Shown here: piece after piece, positions 1 through 8,159 of the stretch
Position numbering within the stretch: the stretch's first letter is position 1
Layout of the letters: each line of letters begins with the position of its first letter
Origin: Aurantimicrobium minutum
GTDB taxonomy: Bacteria; Actinomycetota; Actinomycetes; Actinomycetales; Microbacteriaceae
Assembly: GCF_029892845.1 (NCBI RefSeq)
Contig: NZ_JARXVT010000001.1
Location: 62,001 to 126,000, forward strand
Length of the DNA stretch: 64,000 nucleotides
Reading direction: 5' to 3'
Made by a program: the position numbers and the translations under genes
Notes under the pieces: generated by a model
What the model saw: only the letters and a program-made list of their open reading frames with translations
Databases searched by the model: none
What the model was told of the DNA's origin: nothing

Positions 1-323
1 CCATCTGGGTTGAAGGCGTCGCCTATGACATACGCAACACCGGGCTCCCAGGCCAAAGGAGAAATGGTGCCGGGGACAATCTGTGTGATGAAGTCCTGGA
101 GGCCGTCGCTGGCAATTCCATTGGCCTCGTGGAACTCGCCACCGGTGGTGGTTGTCCACACGCCCTGGCTGAAAGCGGGGCCGTTGTGGCATGCCTTATC
201 GAGCTGACTAACCAAGATGTCCTTGGAACGAGGAATACCGAGAACGTCCGAGAACATGACGCGCAGAACGTCGATGCCGCGCTCTCCGAGGTCATCTCGA
301 AGCTTGGTTAGATCGTTAACCAT
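1..323 (-). CDS. Glutamine synthetase-like protein, N-terminal part (cut by window edge)
   Basis: Only the first 107 codons are present; the gene continues past the left edge. The N-terminus contains RVMFSDVLGIPRSKDI, typical of the beta-grasp domain of glutamine-synthetase-fold ligases. A good AAGGAG site lies just upstream of the ATG. Divergent from a glutamine amidotransferase-like gene, close to a C26 gamma-glutamyl hydrolase and a P450. That setting suggests a gamma-glutamyl-amine ligase (PuuA, AtdA1 or PipC type), which attaches glutamate to an amine using ATP, rather than the ammonia-assimilating enzyme. The ATP and metal residues that would separate these lie outside the window. Family call is firm; substrate is inference. 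Confidence 0.82.
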   Translation of the reverse strand, partial: MVNDLTKLRDDLGERGIDVLRVMFSDVLGIPRSKDILVSQLDKACHNGPAFSQGVWTTTTGGEFHEANGIASDGLQDFITQIVPGTISPLAWEPGVAYVIGDAFNPD

Positions 324-360
324 TGCAACTCCTTTGTGGCAAGTGTGGTGTCATAACGCT

Positions 361-387
361 ATCGTTAGGGTACTAACGAATAGTACC
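361..387. promoter_or_regulatory. Putative MarR operator between the GS-like and amidotransferase genes
   Basis: Two overlapping inverted repeats: CGTTAG-N4-CTAACG and GGTACTA-N5-TAGTACC. It shares the half-sites ATCGTTAG and CGAATA(G/A)T with the operators at 3279-3299 and 4661-4681, but has three extra bases between the halves. It sits in the 138-bp divergent promoter region. Assignment to the local MarR protein is inference. Confidence 0.6.
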
Positions 388-461
388 GATTTGCTAGTCA
401 ACTACAAAATATGAAGCACATATTCTTATGTGTATTCATTCTGTATCCAAGGAGCTCTTCC

Positions 462-1169
462 ATGAAAGCCCTCGTTATTCAGCACGACCACGTCAGCCCC
501 ACTGGACCCGTCGGTCGCAGACTCGAACACCATGGCTTCGATATCACTGAGTTCCTTGTTGTTCCTGAAGACAAGTTCTCAACCCCCAACATCACGGTTG
601 AGTTTCCCAACTTTGATGACTTCGATCTCATCGTTCCTCTCGGTGCTCCCTGGGGTGCCTGGGATAACGATTGCATTGGTAATTGGCTAGAGCCAGAACT
701 CGAGCTTGTAAAGAGTGCTGTCTCAGCAGGCAAGCCCGTTTTGGGGATCTGTTTCGGCGGTCAGCTCATTGCCCGCGCCATGGGTGGAACCGTGGGCCGT
801 GCTCCTCAGTTCGAAATTGGATGGACCACAATCTGGAGCGATCGACCAGAGTTGGTCCCCAACGGTCCTTGGTTCCAATTTCACTACGACCGGTTCACTG
901 TCCCACCGGGAGCTGTTGAGATTGCGCGCAATCCAGCTGCTCCCCAAGCTTTCACCATCAACAAAACCTTGGGTGTCCAATTCCATCCCGAGTTAGAGGC
1001 ACCAGGTCTCAAGGGCTGGCTGGACTGGGGCGGAGCTGGAAAAGTCCGAGAAGCCGGGCTAGATCCAGAGATCATGATGGCTCAAACCCGCGCGGAAGAT
1101 CCGGCAGCAGAACAGCGCACCTATGCCCTCGTTGATGCCTATCTCAAAGGCATCGCCGGACTTATTTAG
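462..1169 (+). CDS. Class I glutamine amidotransferase-like hydrolase A
   Basis: A stand-alone class I amidotransferase domain of 235 residues. The nucleophile cysteine is in GICFGGQ and the His-Glu pair in VQFHPE, so the triad looks complete. No synthetase domain is fused and no synthetase partner is adjacent. The ATG at 462 is chosen because AAGGAG lies 7 bases upstream; an upstream in-frame ATG at 411 has no such site. Beside a GS-like gene this resembles AtdA2/TdnT-type proteins of aniline clusters, which hydrolyse gamma-glutamyl amides. Its 3' end overlaps the convergent second amidotransferase by 8 bp. Domain call is firm, substrate is inference. Confidence 0.8.
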   Translation: MKALVIQHDHVSPTGPVGRRLEHHGFDITEFLVVPEDKFSTPNITVEFPNFDDFDLIVPLGAPWGAWDNDCIGNWLEPELELVKSAVSAGKPVLGICFGGQLIARAMGGTVGRAPQFEIGWTTIWSDRPELVPNGPWFQFHYDRFTVPPGAVEIARNPAAPQAFTINKTLGVQFHPELEAPGLKGWLDWGGAGKVREAGLDPEIMMAQTRAEDPAAEQRTYALVDAYLKGIAGLI

Positions 1170-1890
1170 CCGCGAATGCTTTTACTTGCTCTGCAAACGC
1201 AGTAGCAGTGACATGTGCCTGTCGGCGATACTCCAGGAAGTTCTCGTGGCTAAGGCGCATCTGCTCCTCCACATCGATACCTTCCTTTTCAAAGTACTTG
1301 CGGTAGGTCGTGAGCCACGCGAGTTGCTGATTCAGTCCTACCTCGAGGTGGAACTGAGTAGCCCATGCTGCTGAGCCCACTCGATACGCCTCAATGATGC
1401 CGTTGGTCTCCCCGAGGAGAGTCGCTGACTCGGGCAGCTCATAGCTGTCGTAGTGGAAGTGGAAACCTTTGAGCCCGGAGCTGATCTGCGAGAAGACAGG
1501 ATCTTCTTTGGCTTCGGGTTTCATCTCTACCTCTGTCCAGCCCAGTTCGGGAACAGGAGATGGTTTGAAATCTGCCCCAGCGACTGCAGCAAGAATCTGA
1601 GAGCCGAAGCAAAGCCCAAAGAACGGAGTCTCGGTCTCCAGTGCGTATTCGACAATCTTGCGCTCGTAAGGCATCCACTCAGTGGTGTCTTCGTCCAAAA
1701 TTCCGTTGTGGGCTCCGAGAGAAATAATCCCAGAGTATTTGGACAGCTCATCAAGAGGTGGTCGTGAATCAAAGTCTTTGGCGGCATCCCACGTTTCGAG
1801 GTAAACGCCCGCTTCTGCCATGGGGACAGCAAATTCGTTGAGGTTGTCATCGACGTCGTGAACAATCACGAGAACGCGGGGAGCAGTCAT
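1162..1890 (-). CDS. Class I glutamine amidotransferase-like hydrolase B
   Basis: A second stand-alone class I amidotransferase of 242 residues. Nucleophile motif GLCFGSQ; the His-Glu pair is in TQFHLE, where Leu replaces the usual Pro. An in-frame GTG six bases upstream (1896) is an alternative start; neither has a strong ribosome site. It follows the P450 gene on the same strand after a hairpin. Clearly diverged from hydrolase A, so the two may act on different gamma-glutamyl compounds or at different steps. Function beyond the amidotransferase fold is inferred from the neighbourhood. Confidence 0.78.
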   Translation of the reverse strand: MTAPRVLVIVHDVDDNLNEFAVPMAEAGVYLETWDAAKDFDSRPPLDELSKYSGIISLGAHNGILDEDTTEWMPYERKIVEYALETETPFFGLCFGSQILAAVAGADFKPSPVPELGWTEVEMKPEAKEDPVFSQISSGLKGFHFHYDSYELPESATLLGETNGIIEAYRVGSAAWATQFHLEVGLNQQLAWLTTYRKYFEKEGIDVEEQMRLSHENFLEYRRQAHVTATAFAEQVKAFAAK

Positions 1891-1935
1891 AAGCACCAGC
1901 CTAAGTCAGTGTTCCAGTTTGTCTAGAGGAAATTA

Positions 1936-1966
1936 AGCTGTGCTCCCACGATGTGGGAGCACAGCT
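1936..1966 (-). terminator. Hairpin, probable terminator after the P450 gene
   Basis: A perfect 14-bp inverted repeat (arms 1936-1949 and 1953-1966) with a 3-base loop, between the P450 stop and hydrolase B. Read on the minus strand it is followed by TTAATTT, a weak T-run, so it may reduce read-through from the P450 gene. A smaller ATGAGGG/CCCTCAT hairpin (1979-2000) lies nearer the P450 stop. Confidence 0.6.
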
Positions 1967-2012
1967 AGTGGAGGCCAGATGAGGGTGAGACGTCCCTCAT
2001 GGCTTAAGTGAT

Positions 2013-3260
2013 TTAGCGCGTGGTGACCTTGACGGGCATGCGCTTGATGCCGTGAACGAAGTTTGAACGCAGGAAGTCAACTTCTCCGGTGCGCTCAACC
2101 TTGTCCACGCGGTTGATGAGGTCTTCGAACATCACACGCAGCTCGATACGAGCCAGTGAGTTACCCAAGCACATGTGGGGACCACCGCGACCGAAGGTCA
2201 CGTGTTCATTGGGGTTACGCGTGACATCCATCTTGTTGGGGTCCAAGAAGATGTTCTCGTCGCGGTTGCCAGAGGCAAACCAGGCGACCATCTTCTCGCC
2301 CTTCTTGATCATGGAACCGTTGAAGTCCACGTCCTTGGTCGCGGTGCGACGGAAGTGGTAAACGGGGCTTGCGTAACGCAGGAACTCTTCAACAGCCCAG
2401 GGGATGAGCTCAGGGTTCTCCTGAAGGAGAGCCAGCTGGTCAGGGTTGTTGATGAGGTTGTTCATGGTGTGAGTGATGGTGTGACGCGTGGTCTCGTTGC
2501 CAGCCACAACCAGGAGCAGGAAGTTGGTGTGGAAGTCACGGTCTGACAGCGGGATTCCATCCGATGGCGCAGTGTTGACTAGGACGGAAACCAAGTCTGT
2601 ACCGTTCTTGCCCAGACGCTGGCGACGAAGTTCGTCACCGTATTCGAATACTTCAAGAGCCGCAGGGGAGCGGAAGGGAAGGTTCTTGTACTTCTCTGAT
2701 TCTTCGGAGTTGATGAGGACGTCAGCGTGCTCGGGGTCTGAGAAGCCGACCATGCGGTTACCCCAGTCAATGAGCTGACCAGTGTCGGAGTCGGGCACAT
2801 CCAGGATCTTGGCGAGCACGCGGATGGGGAAGTCAGCTGCGACGTCTTCAACAAAGTCGAACTCACCCTTGGCGAATGCGTTGTCGAGAGTGCTGGCGGT
2901 GAGGCCGCGGAGAAAGTTCTCATAGCGGGCGACGGCAGCAGGAGTGAATTCAAACTGGATCAGTCGACGCATGGCGCGGTGACGTGCACCATCGGTTTCG
3001 AGAAGTGAACGTCTGGCGTCCTCTTGTTCGGGCGTGACCTCTTCGAGGTTGGTGAAGCGTTCGCTGGTGAACGTCTCCGAGTCGCGAAGAACCTTCACAA
3101 TGTCGTGGTACCGAGTCGCCGACCAGAAGCCACTGCCATCTGCGCCTTCGTCACTGAAGTGCGCGGGGGTGTTGGTGCGGATCTCTTCGAAAGCCGCCCA
3201 TGGGGCACCATTCTGGAACAGGTCTAAATCGGCCAGGTTGTAGGGCGACGATGGCTTCAT
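2013..3260 (-). CDS. Cytochrome P450
   Basis: 415 residues, normal bacterial class I length. I-helix oxygen-activation motif AGNETT (253-258), K-helix EEFLR (291-295) and heme loop FGRGGPHMCLG with axial Cys364. The heme loop has the one-residue-longer FGxxGxHxC spacing seen in CYP124/125/142-like enzymes. GAGGAG lies about 6 bases before the ATG. Needs two electrons from ferredoxin; the cluster provides two ferredoxins and a FAD reductase downstream. The putative operator at 3276-3301 lies just upstream of the start, divergent from the MarR gene. Substrate unknown; context suggests an N-substituted or aromatic amine or its gamma-glutamyl amide. Confidence 0.93.
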   Translation of the reverse strand: MKPSSPYNLADLDLFQNGAPWAAFEEIRTNTPAHFSDEGADGSGFWSATRYHDIVKVLRDSETFTSERFTNLEEVTPEQEDARRSLLETDGARHRAMRRLIQFEFTPAAVARYENFLRGLTASTLDNAFAKGEFDFVEDVAADFPIRVLAKILDVPDSDTGQLIDWGNRMVGFSDPEHADVLINSEESEKYKNLPFRSPAALEVFEYGDELRRQRLGKNGTDLVSVLVNTAPSDGIPLSDRDFHTNFLLLVVAGNETTRHTITHTMNNLINNPDQLALLQENPELIPWAVEEFLRYASPVYHFRRTATKDVDFNGSMIKKGEKMVAWFASGNRDENIFLDPNKMDVTRNPNEHVTFGRGGPHMCLGNSLARIELRVMFEDLINRVDKVERTGEVDFLRSNFVHGIKRMPVKVTTR

Positions 3261-3275
3261 CGAAGTCTCCTCATC

Positions 3276-3301
3276 GAGATTGTTCGGATACGAATAATCT
3301 C
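3276..3301. promoter_or_regulatory. Inverted-repeat operator, P450/MarR divergent region
   Basis: Arms GAGATTGTTCG and CGAATAATCTC around GATA, with one mismatch in 11 pairs. The core ATYGTTMGKATACGAATRATY recurs at 4661-4681. It lies 16 bp upstream of the P450 start, next to its ribosome site, and about 97 bp upstream of the MarR start. That placement fits repression of the P450 and possibly of the MarR gene. Confidence 0.68.
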
Positions 3302-3397
3302 AGGATAACCCCATTACCTAGAGGTAAGTCAAGTTCTTCCCTCAGAAGTCGCATGTGCTGGCATAAACTTGTGGAACGTTCGAAGAAAAGAGAAATC

Positions 3398-3901
3398 ATG
3401 GCAGGCAGTCACACCCTGGCTGAGACTGAGTCTCAGATCACGAGTCGACTCAGCCACATGACGCTCGATTTCGAAGCAATGGCTGTGACCTCGAACCTCT
3501 TCCGAGCTGCCAGTGCCGTGCGTAACCACTTCGAGCGCAACGTGCTCGCTGAGAGCGGTTTGAGCTGGACTGCCTTTGTTGTGATGTGGGTCACCTGGAT
3601 TTGGGAACCTGCTGAGACCCGTGACATTGCCGAAGAGAGTGGTATTTCCAAGGCCACGTTGACCGGTGTTCTCAAGACCCTCGAGAAAATGGGTCTTGCT
3701 GAGCGATCACGCAGTGATGCGGATGGTCGTCTGGTCTTGGTGAACCTCACCGAAAAGGGTCACAAACTTATGGAGACCCTGTTCCCAGCCTTCAACCGTC
3801 AGGAAATCGAAATCTCGTCACTCATCCCTGCGGCGGATCGTGCCAACTTCGCAGACATGCTGCGCTTGCTCACCAACTACACGCAGGATCAAGCCAAGTA
3901 G
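3398..3901 (+). CDS. MarR-family transcriptional regulator
   Basis: 167 residues with the MarR winged-helix layout. The recognition-helix region reads ETRDIAEESGISKATLTGVLKTLEK as two adjoining stretches, and the wing contains RSDADGRLVLVNLTEKG. MarR proteins bind inverted repeats as dimers and usually release DNA on binding an aromatic ligand. The ATG at 3398 is preceded by GAAAAGAG and starts the conserved part; an upstream in-frame extension would cross the P450 operator. It ends one base before the convergent C26 hydrolase gene. Likely regulator of the three promoter regions that share the operator motif (inference). Confidence 0.9.
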   Translation: MAGSHTLAETESQITSRLSHMTLDFEAMAVTSNLFRAASAVRNHFERNVLAESGLSWTAFVVMWVTWIWEPAETRDIAEESGISKATLTGVLKTLEKMGLAERSRSDADGRLVLVNLTEKGHKLMETLFPAFNRQEIEISSLIPAADRANFADMLRLLTNYTQDQAK

Positions 3902-4600
3902 CTAGCGCTTCGCGCTGAATTTCGCTGCTTCGCTCACGAAGCCCTCAAAGAGCTCTGCCTGAGGCTTATTGGTGTCGTAATTGTCCTCTGGGTGCCACTG
4001 CACGCCAAAGGCCCAACCGGCAGCATCAATCTTGATGGCTTCCACATCGCCCTGAGCTGATCGAGCAATGACCTCAAGTCCCTCGCCCAGAGCGTCAATG
4101 ACCTGGTGGTGATAGCAGGAAGCCTCAACAGTCGCTGAGCTCAGACCCATCTCGGAGTGATACTTCTCAATGGTGACGGGCGCCACATAGTGCTGGTGGG
4201 GTTCGTCCATGTGTTGAACGAGTGTTCCACCCCTGGCCACGTTGGTGATCTGTGTTCCTCGGCAGATGGTGAGCACAGGCATTCCCGTGCCGAGGGCATA
4301 GTTCACGAGGGAGATGTCGACCTCATCGGCGAGATCGTCCACGTCGTAGACGTGGTCGGATTCCACGTCCTGGCCATAGCTTTGGGGGTTAACGTCAGCA
4401 CCGCCGGGCATCAGAACCCCGTCGATCCCTTCGAGTCGCTCAGCCCAATTGCTGCCTGCTACGGGCAGGAAGGTGAGAGGTTCGCCACCGGCTGCCCAGA
4501 CGCCTTCAGCAAGGCGGCGAGCAGTGATAACTGCTGCATAGCGCGTGGCAGAAGTGTTCTCAGCGAATCGGGCCAGAATGGCGATGCGAGGGCGAGACAT
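3902..4600 (-). CDS. Peptidase C26 family gamma-glutamyl hydrolase (PuuD-like)
   Basis: 232 residues. Opens with RPRIAILARF and has the C26 signature MPGGADVNP, nucleophile TICRGTQ and VQWHPED with the His-Glu pair. PuuD hydrolyses gamma-glutamyl-GABA; relatives cleave other gamma-glutamyl amides. GGAAGG precedes the ATG. Divergent from the dehydrogenase operon across an operator-bearing region, and abuts the MarR gene tail to tail with no gap. It is the third amidotransferase-fold protein within 4.6 kb and supports a gamma-glutamylated pathway intermediate. Exact substrate unknown. Confidence 0.88.
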   Translation of the reverse strand: MSRPRIAILARFAENTSATRYAAVITARRLAEGVWAAGGEPLTFLPVAGSNWAERLEGIDGVLMPGGADVNPQSYGQDVESDHVYDVDDLADEVDISLVNYALGTGMPVLTICRGTQITNVARGGTLVQHMDEPHQHYVAPVTIEKYHSEMGLSSATVEASCYHHQVIDALGEGLEVIARSAQGDVEAIKIDAAGWAFGVQWHPEDNYDTNKPQAELFEGFVSEAAKFSAKR

Positions 4601-4660
4601 AAAGTGCCTTCCAAATAAATAGAGATATTTATCTTGTGTGACTTTTATATCCTAGTAATA

Positions 4661-4681
4661 ATCGTTAGTATACGAATGATT
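4661..4681. promoter_or_regulatory. Putative MarR operator upstream of the meta-cleavage operon
   Basis: ATCGTTAGTATACGAATGATT matches the P450-side site closely (ATTGTTCGGATACGAATAATC). It lies in the 112-bp region between the C26 gene and the aldehyde dehydrogenase, about 32 bp before the dehydrogenase start. A separate AGATA-TT-TATCT palindrome is at 4623-4634. Confidence 0.65.
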
Positions 4682-4712
4682 ACTTCTACACAAAGATGTG
4701 AGGACCTGCCCC

Positions 4713-6176
4713 ATGAGCACAATTAGCGTCGCCGGTGCCGAGATTGACACCCGCCACTACATTGGCGGCACACGCGTCTCCTCTGCAGAGACATTCACCA
4801 ACACCTCACCTATTGACGGCACCTTCCTCGGCGAGATTTCCCGCGGTGGACAGGCAGAAGCAGACGCAGCGGTAGCCGCTGCTCGCGCAGCTTTTCCTGC
4901 CTGGGCAGCGCTAGGACCCAAGGGCCGTGGTGTTCTGCTCCACAAGCTTGCAGACCTGATCGAAGAGAACAACGAAACCCTGTCTCAGCTCGAGACCATG
5001 GACAACGGTTCACTGCTGCGATCACACCGTCGCGGCGTGATGCCTCGCGTGGCGATGAACATCCGCTTCTTTGCAGACTGGGCCATCAACGAACTTCACC
5101 ACGACGCGTTCGAAACTCGTGGCCACACCAACAACGTCAGCTGGGACCCCTCTGGTGTTGCTGTTCTGATCACCCCCTGGAACGCACCTCTCATGCTGGC
5201 CACGTGGAAGATTGGTCCCGCGCTCGCCGCTGGTGACACCGTCATTCTGAAGCCCGCTGAGTGGACTCCGCTCAGTGCCTCCTTCTTTGCAGACCTGACC
5301 AAGCAGGCGGGTATTCCTGACGGCGTCTTCAATGTGGTGCAGGGTTATGGCAAGGAAATCGGTTCTGCCCTTGTCGCTCACACCGACATCAACCGCATCT
5401 CCTTCACCGGTTCGGTGCCCACCGCCAAGGTGATTGCCCGCGCAGCGGCAGACAACCTCACCCCCTGCTCTTTCGAGCTCGGTGGCAAGAGCCCCATGAT
5501 TGTGCTCGAGGATGCAGACCTCGATCTCGCTGCCGAAATTGCTGTGGAGCAATACGACAACGCCGGCCAGGTCTGCCTCTCCGGAACTCGTATCTTTGTG
5601 CACGAAAACATCGCAGATGCGTTTGCTGCCAAGTTCGCCGAGAAGGCTGCTGCTCTCAAGCAGGGTGACCCTCGCGATGAGACCACCGACATCGGTCCCC
5701 AGATTCACCAGGTGCACTTCGACCGCGTCAAGGGATTCGTGGACCGCGCCAAGGCTGAAGGTCAAGAGATTGTCTGGGGCGGTGAGCCCAACTCAGACTT
5801 AGGTGGCCTCTTTTTCCGTCCCACCCTGGTGAAGAACCCCACCGAAGGCTCCGAGATTGTCTCGAGTGAAATTTTCGGGCCCGTTCTGTGCATGATGACT
5901 TTCAAGTCGGACGAAGAAGTTGTCGAACGTGCCAACGGCACCGAGTTTGGTCTGGCGGCTGTGGTTGTCTCTGGCAACAAGGAACGTGCCAACAAGGTCA
6001 CCTCGCAGCTGGTTGCTGGCACCATCTGGGTCAACTGCTTCTTTGTGCGTGACCTTCGCGCCCCCTTCGGAGGATCGAAGAAGTCAGGTATTGGCCGTGA
6101 TGGCGGCACCTGGTCCTTCGACTTTTATGCAGATGTCAAGAACACCGTAGTTTCACCAAATGGATGGAAGGAATAA
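4713..6176 (+). CDS. hpaE: Aldehyde dehydrogenase, HpaE-like semialdehyde dehydrogenase
   Basis: 487 residues, full-length ALDH superfamily. TPWNAP carries the oxyanion-hole Asn, FELGGKSP the general-base Glu and GQVCLSG the nucleophile Cys. In the homoprotocatechuate pathway HpaE oxidises 5-carboxymethyl-2-hydroxymuconate semialdehyde with NAD. That role is supported by the HpaD-like and HpaG-like genes directly downstream. The ATG at 4713 has GAGGA about 9 bases upstream; the in-frame GTG at 4698 overlaps that site. First gene of a seven-gene operon. The symbol rests on context; related ALDHs such as betaine aldehyde dehydrogenase share these motifs. Confidence 0.82.
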   Translation: MSTISVAGAEIDTRHYIGGTRVSSAETFTNTSPIDGTFLGEISRGGQAEADAAVAAARAAFPAWAALGPKGRGVLLHKLADLIEENNETLSQLETMDNGSLLRSHRRGVMPRVAMNIRFFADWAINELHHDAFETRGHTNNVSWDPSGVAVLITPWNAPLMLATWKIGPALAAGDTVILKPAEWTPLSASFFADLTKQAGIPDGVFNVVQGYGKEIGSALVAHTDINRISFTGSVPTAKVIARAAADNLTPCSFELGGKSPMIVLEDADLDLAAEIAVEQYDNAGQVCLSGTRIFVHENIADAFAAKFAEKAAALKQGDPRDETTDIGPQIHQVHFDRVKGFVDRAKAEGQEIVWGGEPNSDLGGLFFRPTLVKNPTEGSEIVSSEIFGPVLCMMTFKSDEEVVERANGTEFGLAAVVVSGNKERANKVTSQLVAGTIWVNCFFVRDLRAPFGGSKKSGIGRDGGTWSFDFYADVKNTVVSPNGWKE

Positions 6177-6179
6177 ACC

Positions 6180-7088
6180 ATGGGCGAAGTAGTAGGCGCA
6201 GCAATCCTTGCGCACGTACCCACGATCATGCTCCCCAAAGAGACTCGTTACGAGCTCAATGACGGTAAAGAAATCTCTCTCGTCCCCGGTTTGCAGAAGC
6301 TCCGTAAGGACGTCATGGAGACACTCGACTACGACACCGTTGTTGTGCTCGACTCCCACTGGGCTACCACCGTGGAGTTTGTTGTTTCTGCTCAGGACCA
6401 CCGTGAAGGCAAGTACACCGCGGAAGAACTTCCTCGTGGCATGTCTCAGATTCCTTACTCATTCAAGGGTGACCCTGAGTTTGCAAACTCACTCGCGAAC
6501 TATGACGAGAAGAACGGAACCTGGATCACACCTATTTCCGACCCCTACCTCCCCATCTTCTACGCAACAGTGAACCTGTGGGACTACTTGGGTAAGGGCT
6601 TGGACAAGCGCTGGGTATCCATGTCTGTGTGCCAGACCGCAACCACTGAAGACTTCCTGCGTGCAGGTCGTGCCCTCGGTGAAGCCATTCGTGACTCGGA
6701 CCGCAAGGTTCTGCTGCTTGCTTCCGGTGCTCTTTCACACACCTTCTACAAGCTGCGCGACCTGCGTAAGCACGAGGCCAGCGACCCCAGCCACATCTTC
6801 TCTCCTGAAGCTCGTGCGGCTGATGAAGAGCGCATTGAATGGTTCAAGGCAGGCGACCACGCTCGCGTGCTCGACACCATGCCAGAGTTCATGAAGTTCA
6901 AGCCAGAGGCCAACTTCAGCCACTACCTCACCATGGCTGGCGCTCTCGGCGAGGAGGCCAACACCTCCAAGGGCGAGATGTACTCTGACTACGAGAACTC
7001 GGTCGGCACTGGCCAGGTTCACATTTACTTCCCGAAGCCAGAAGGCGGCTTCCCACTTCCAAAGGACATGGTTCTCTCTCGTGACTGA
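6180..7088 (+). CDS. hpaD: Class III extradiol dioxygenase, HpaD-like
   Basis: 302 residues. Its course matches homoprotocatechuate 2,3-dioxygenase of the LigB superfamily: early AHVPT motif with an iron-ligand His, VVLDSHWATT, GALSHTF with a second His, and a C-terminal GTGQVHIYFP. These enzymes open the ring of 3,4-dihydroxyphenylacetate with O2 and Fe(II). Starts 3 bases after the dehydrogenase stop, behind GGAAGG, and overlaps the next gene by 8 bp, indicating translational coupling. The substrate could be another catechol with a short acidic side chain. Confidence 0.88.
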   Translation: MGEVVGAAILAHVPTIMLPKETRYELNDGKEISLVPGLQKLRKDVMETLDYDTVVVLDSHWATTVEFVVSAQDHREGKYTAEELPRGMSQIPYSFKGDPEFANSLANYDEKNGTWITPISDPYLPIFYATVNLWDYLGKGLDKRWVSMSVCQTATTEDFLRAGRALGEAIRDSDRKVLLLASGALSHTFYKLRDLRKHEASDPSHIFSPEARAADEERIEWFKAGDHARVLDTMPEFMKFKPEANFSHYLTMAGALGEEANTSKGEMYSDYENSVGTGQVHIYFPKPEGGFPLPKDMVLSRD

Positions 7089-7959
7089 ATATCGTCGAAT
7101 CCTGCTTGATGGCGTTGCGGTGCAAACCGTGCGCGACGGAGAGTTCCTTGTTGCCGCTGACGGTCGTCGCGTGGCTATCGAAGATGCGCAGCACCTGCCC
7201 CCTTCGGAGCCCACCAAGATCATCGCTGTTCACCTGAACTACGACAGCCGCACCAAGGAGTTCATGACCAAGCTCCCTGACGCTCCCACCTACTTTCACA
7301 AGCCCATCACGGCGATCAACAGCCACAAGGGTGCTGTTGTGCGCCCCGAGGGTTGCAAGTGGTTGAACTATGAGGGTGAGATTGTCATCATCATTGGCAA
7401 GACCTGCCGCAACATTTCCCCCGAGGAAGCCGGCGACTACATCGCCGGTTACACCGTGGGTAATGACTATGGCCTGCACGACTTCCGCGACACTGACGCC
7501 GGCTCCATGCTCCGCGTGAAGGGTTCGGACACCTTGGCCCCCGTGGGTCCAGGAATGGTCACCGACTGGGACTTCCGCAACAAGATGATCCGCACCTATG
7601 TCAACGGTGAAGTCAAGCAAGAAGACAACACCGACAACATGGAATGGGACATGCACTATCTGGTTGCAGATATTGCCCGCACCATCACGTTGGTTCCTGG
7701 AGACATGTTGTTCTCTGGAACTCCTGCATTCTCTCGTCCCGTTCAGCCCGGCGACATCGTCGAGGTTGAGGTCGAGGGCCTTGGTCGTCTGACCAACCAC
7801 ATCGTTGTCGGACCAACCCCCATTCGCACCGACGTGGGCGCACAGCCCACCGAGAGTGAAGAGGTTGTCTCGACCGCCATGGGTGGTGACTGGGAATTCC
7901 GCGGAATTCGCACCCCATCCAAAGATCTATACCCATCCACTGTGGAGGAAAAAGAATAA
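7081..7959 (+). CDS. hpaG: Fumarylacetoacetate hydrolase family isomerase/decarboxylase, HpaG-like
   Basis: 292 residues of the FAH fold. Metal-binding acids are visible in NYEGEIVIIIG and GNDYGLHDFR, followed by KGSDTLAPVGP and LFSGTPA. HpaG decarboxylates and isomerises the ring-opened product after the HpaE step. The GTG start overlaps the dioxygenase stop by 8 bp and the stop shares one base with the ferredoxin start. E. coli HpaG has two FAH units; here there is one, so either it acts alone as a dimer or a second unit lies elsewhere. Confidence 0.85.
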   Translation: MTEYRRILLDGVAVQTVRDGEFLVAADGRRVAIEDAQHLPPSEPTKIIAVHLNYDSRTKEFMTKLPDAPTYFHKPITAINSHKGAVVRPEGCKWLNYEGEIVIIIGKTCRNISPEEAGDYIAGYTVGNDYGLHDFRDTDAGSMLRVKGSDTLAPVGPGMVTDWDFRNKMIRTYVNGEVKQEDNTDNMEWDMHYLVADIARTITLVPGDMLFSGTPAFSRPVQPGDIVEVEVEGLGRLTNHIVVGPTPIRTDVGAQPTESEEVVSTAMGGDWEFRGIRTPSKDLYPSTVEEKE

Positions 7960-8150
7960 TGATCAAGATCAATGTTGACATGGAAAAGTGCCAGCACTAT
8001 GGCCAGTGTGTCTTTGAGGCACCCAACGTTTTCAGACTCAATGACGATGACAAGCTGGAATATCACGCAACCGCTGAGGACAGCGAGCGCGACAACGTCC
8101 AGGCAGCAATCGATGTCTGCCCCATGCAAGCCATCTTTATTGTTGACTAA
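7959..8150 (+). CDS. [3Fe-4S]-type ferredoxin
   Basis: 63 residues. Cluster ligands are Cys11 and Cys17 (CQHYGQC, where His13 occupies the position of the missing second Cys of a 4Fe set) and the Cys of the C-terminal VCPMQA. Three ligands indicate a [3Fe-4S] cluster, as in actinobacterial ferredoxins that feed P450s. Start and upstream stop overlap as TAATG. Likely donor to the P450, reduced by the FAD enzyme 10 bp downstream. Confidence 0.92.
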   Translation: MIKINVDMEKCQHYGQCVFEAPNVFRLNDDDKLEYHATAEDSERDNVQAAIDVCPMQAIFIVD

Positions 8151-8159
8151 GGAAAACCT

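Noticed and set aside
3200-3397. Longer MarR start overlapping the P450 gene
   Set aside because: It would encode an unrelated 66-residue extension through the P450 start and the putative operator; the ATG at 3398 fits family length.
5022-5765. 247-codon open frame antisense to the aldehyde dehydrogenase
   Set aside because: Shadow frame; the dehydrogenase has all catalytic motifs on the other strand.
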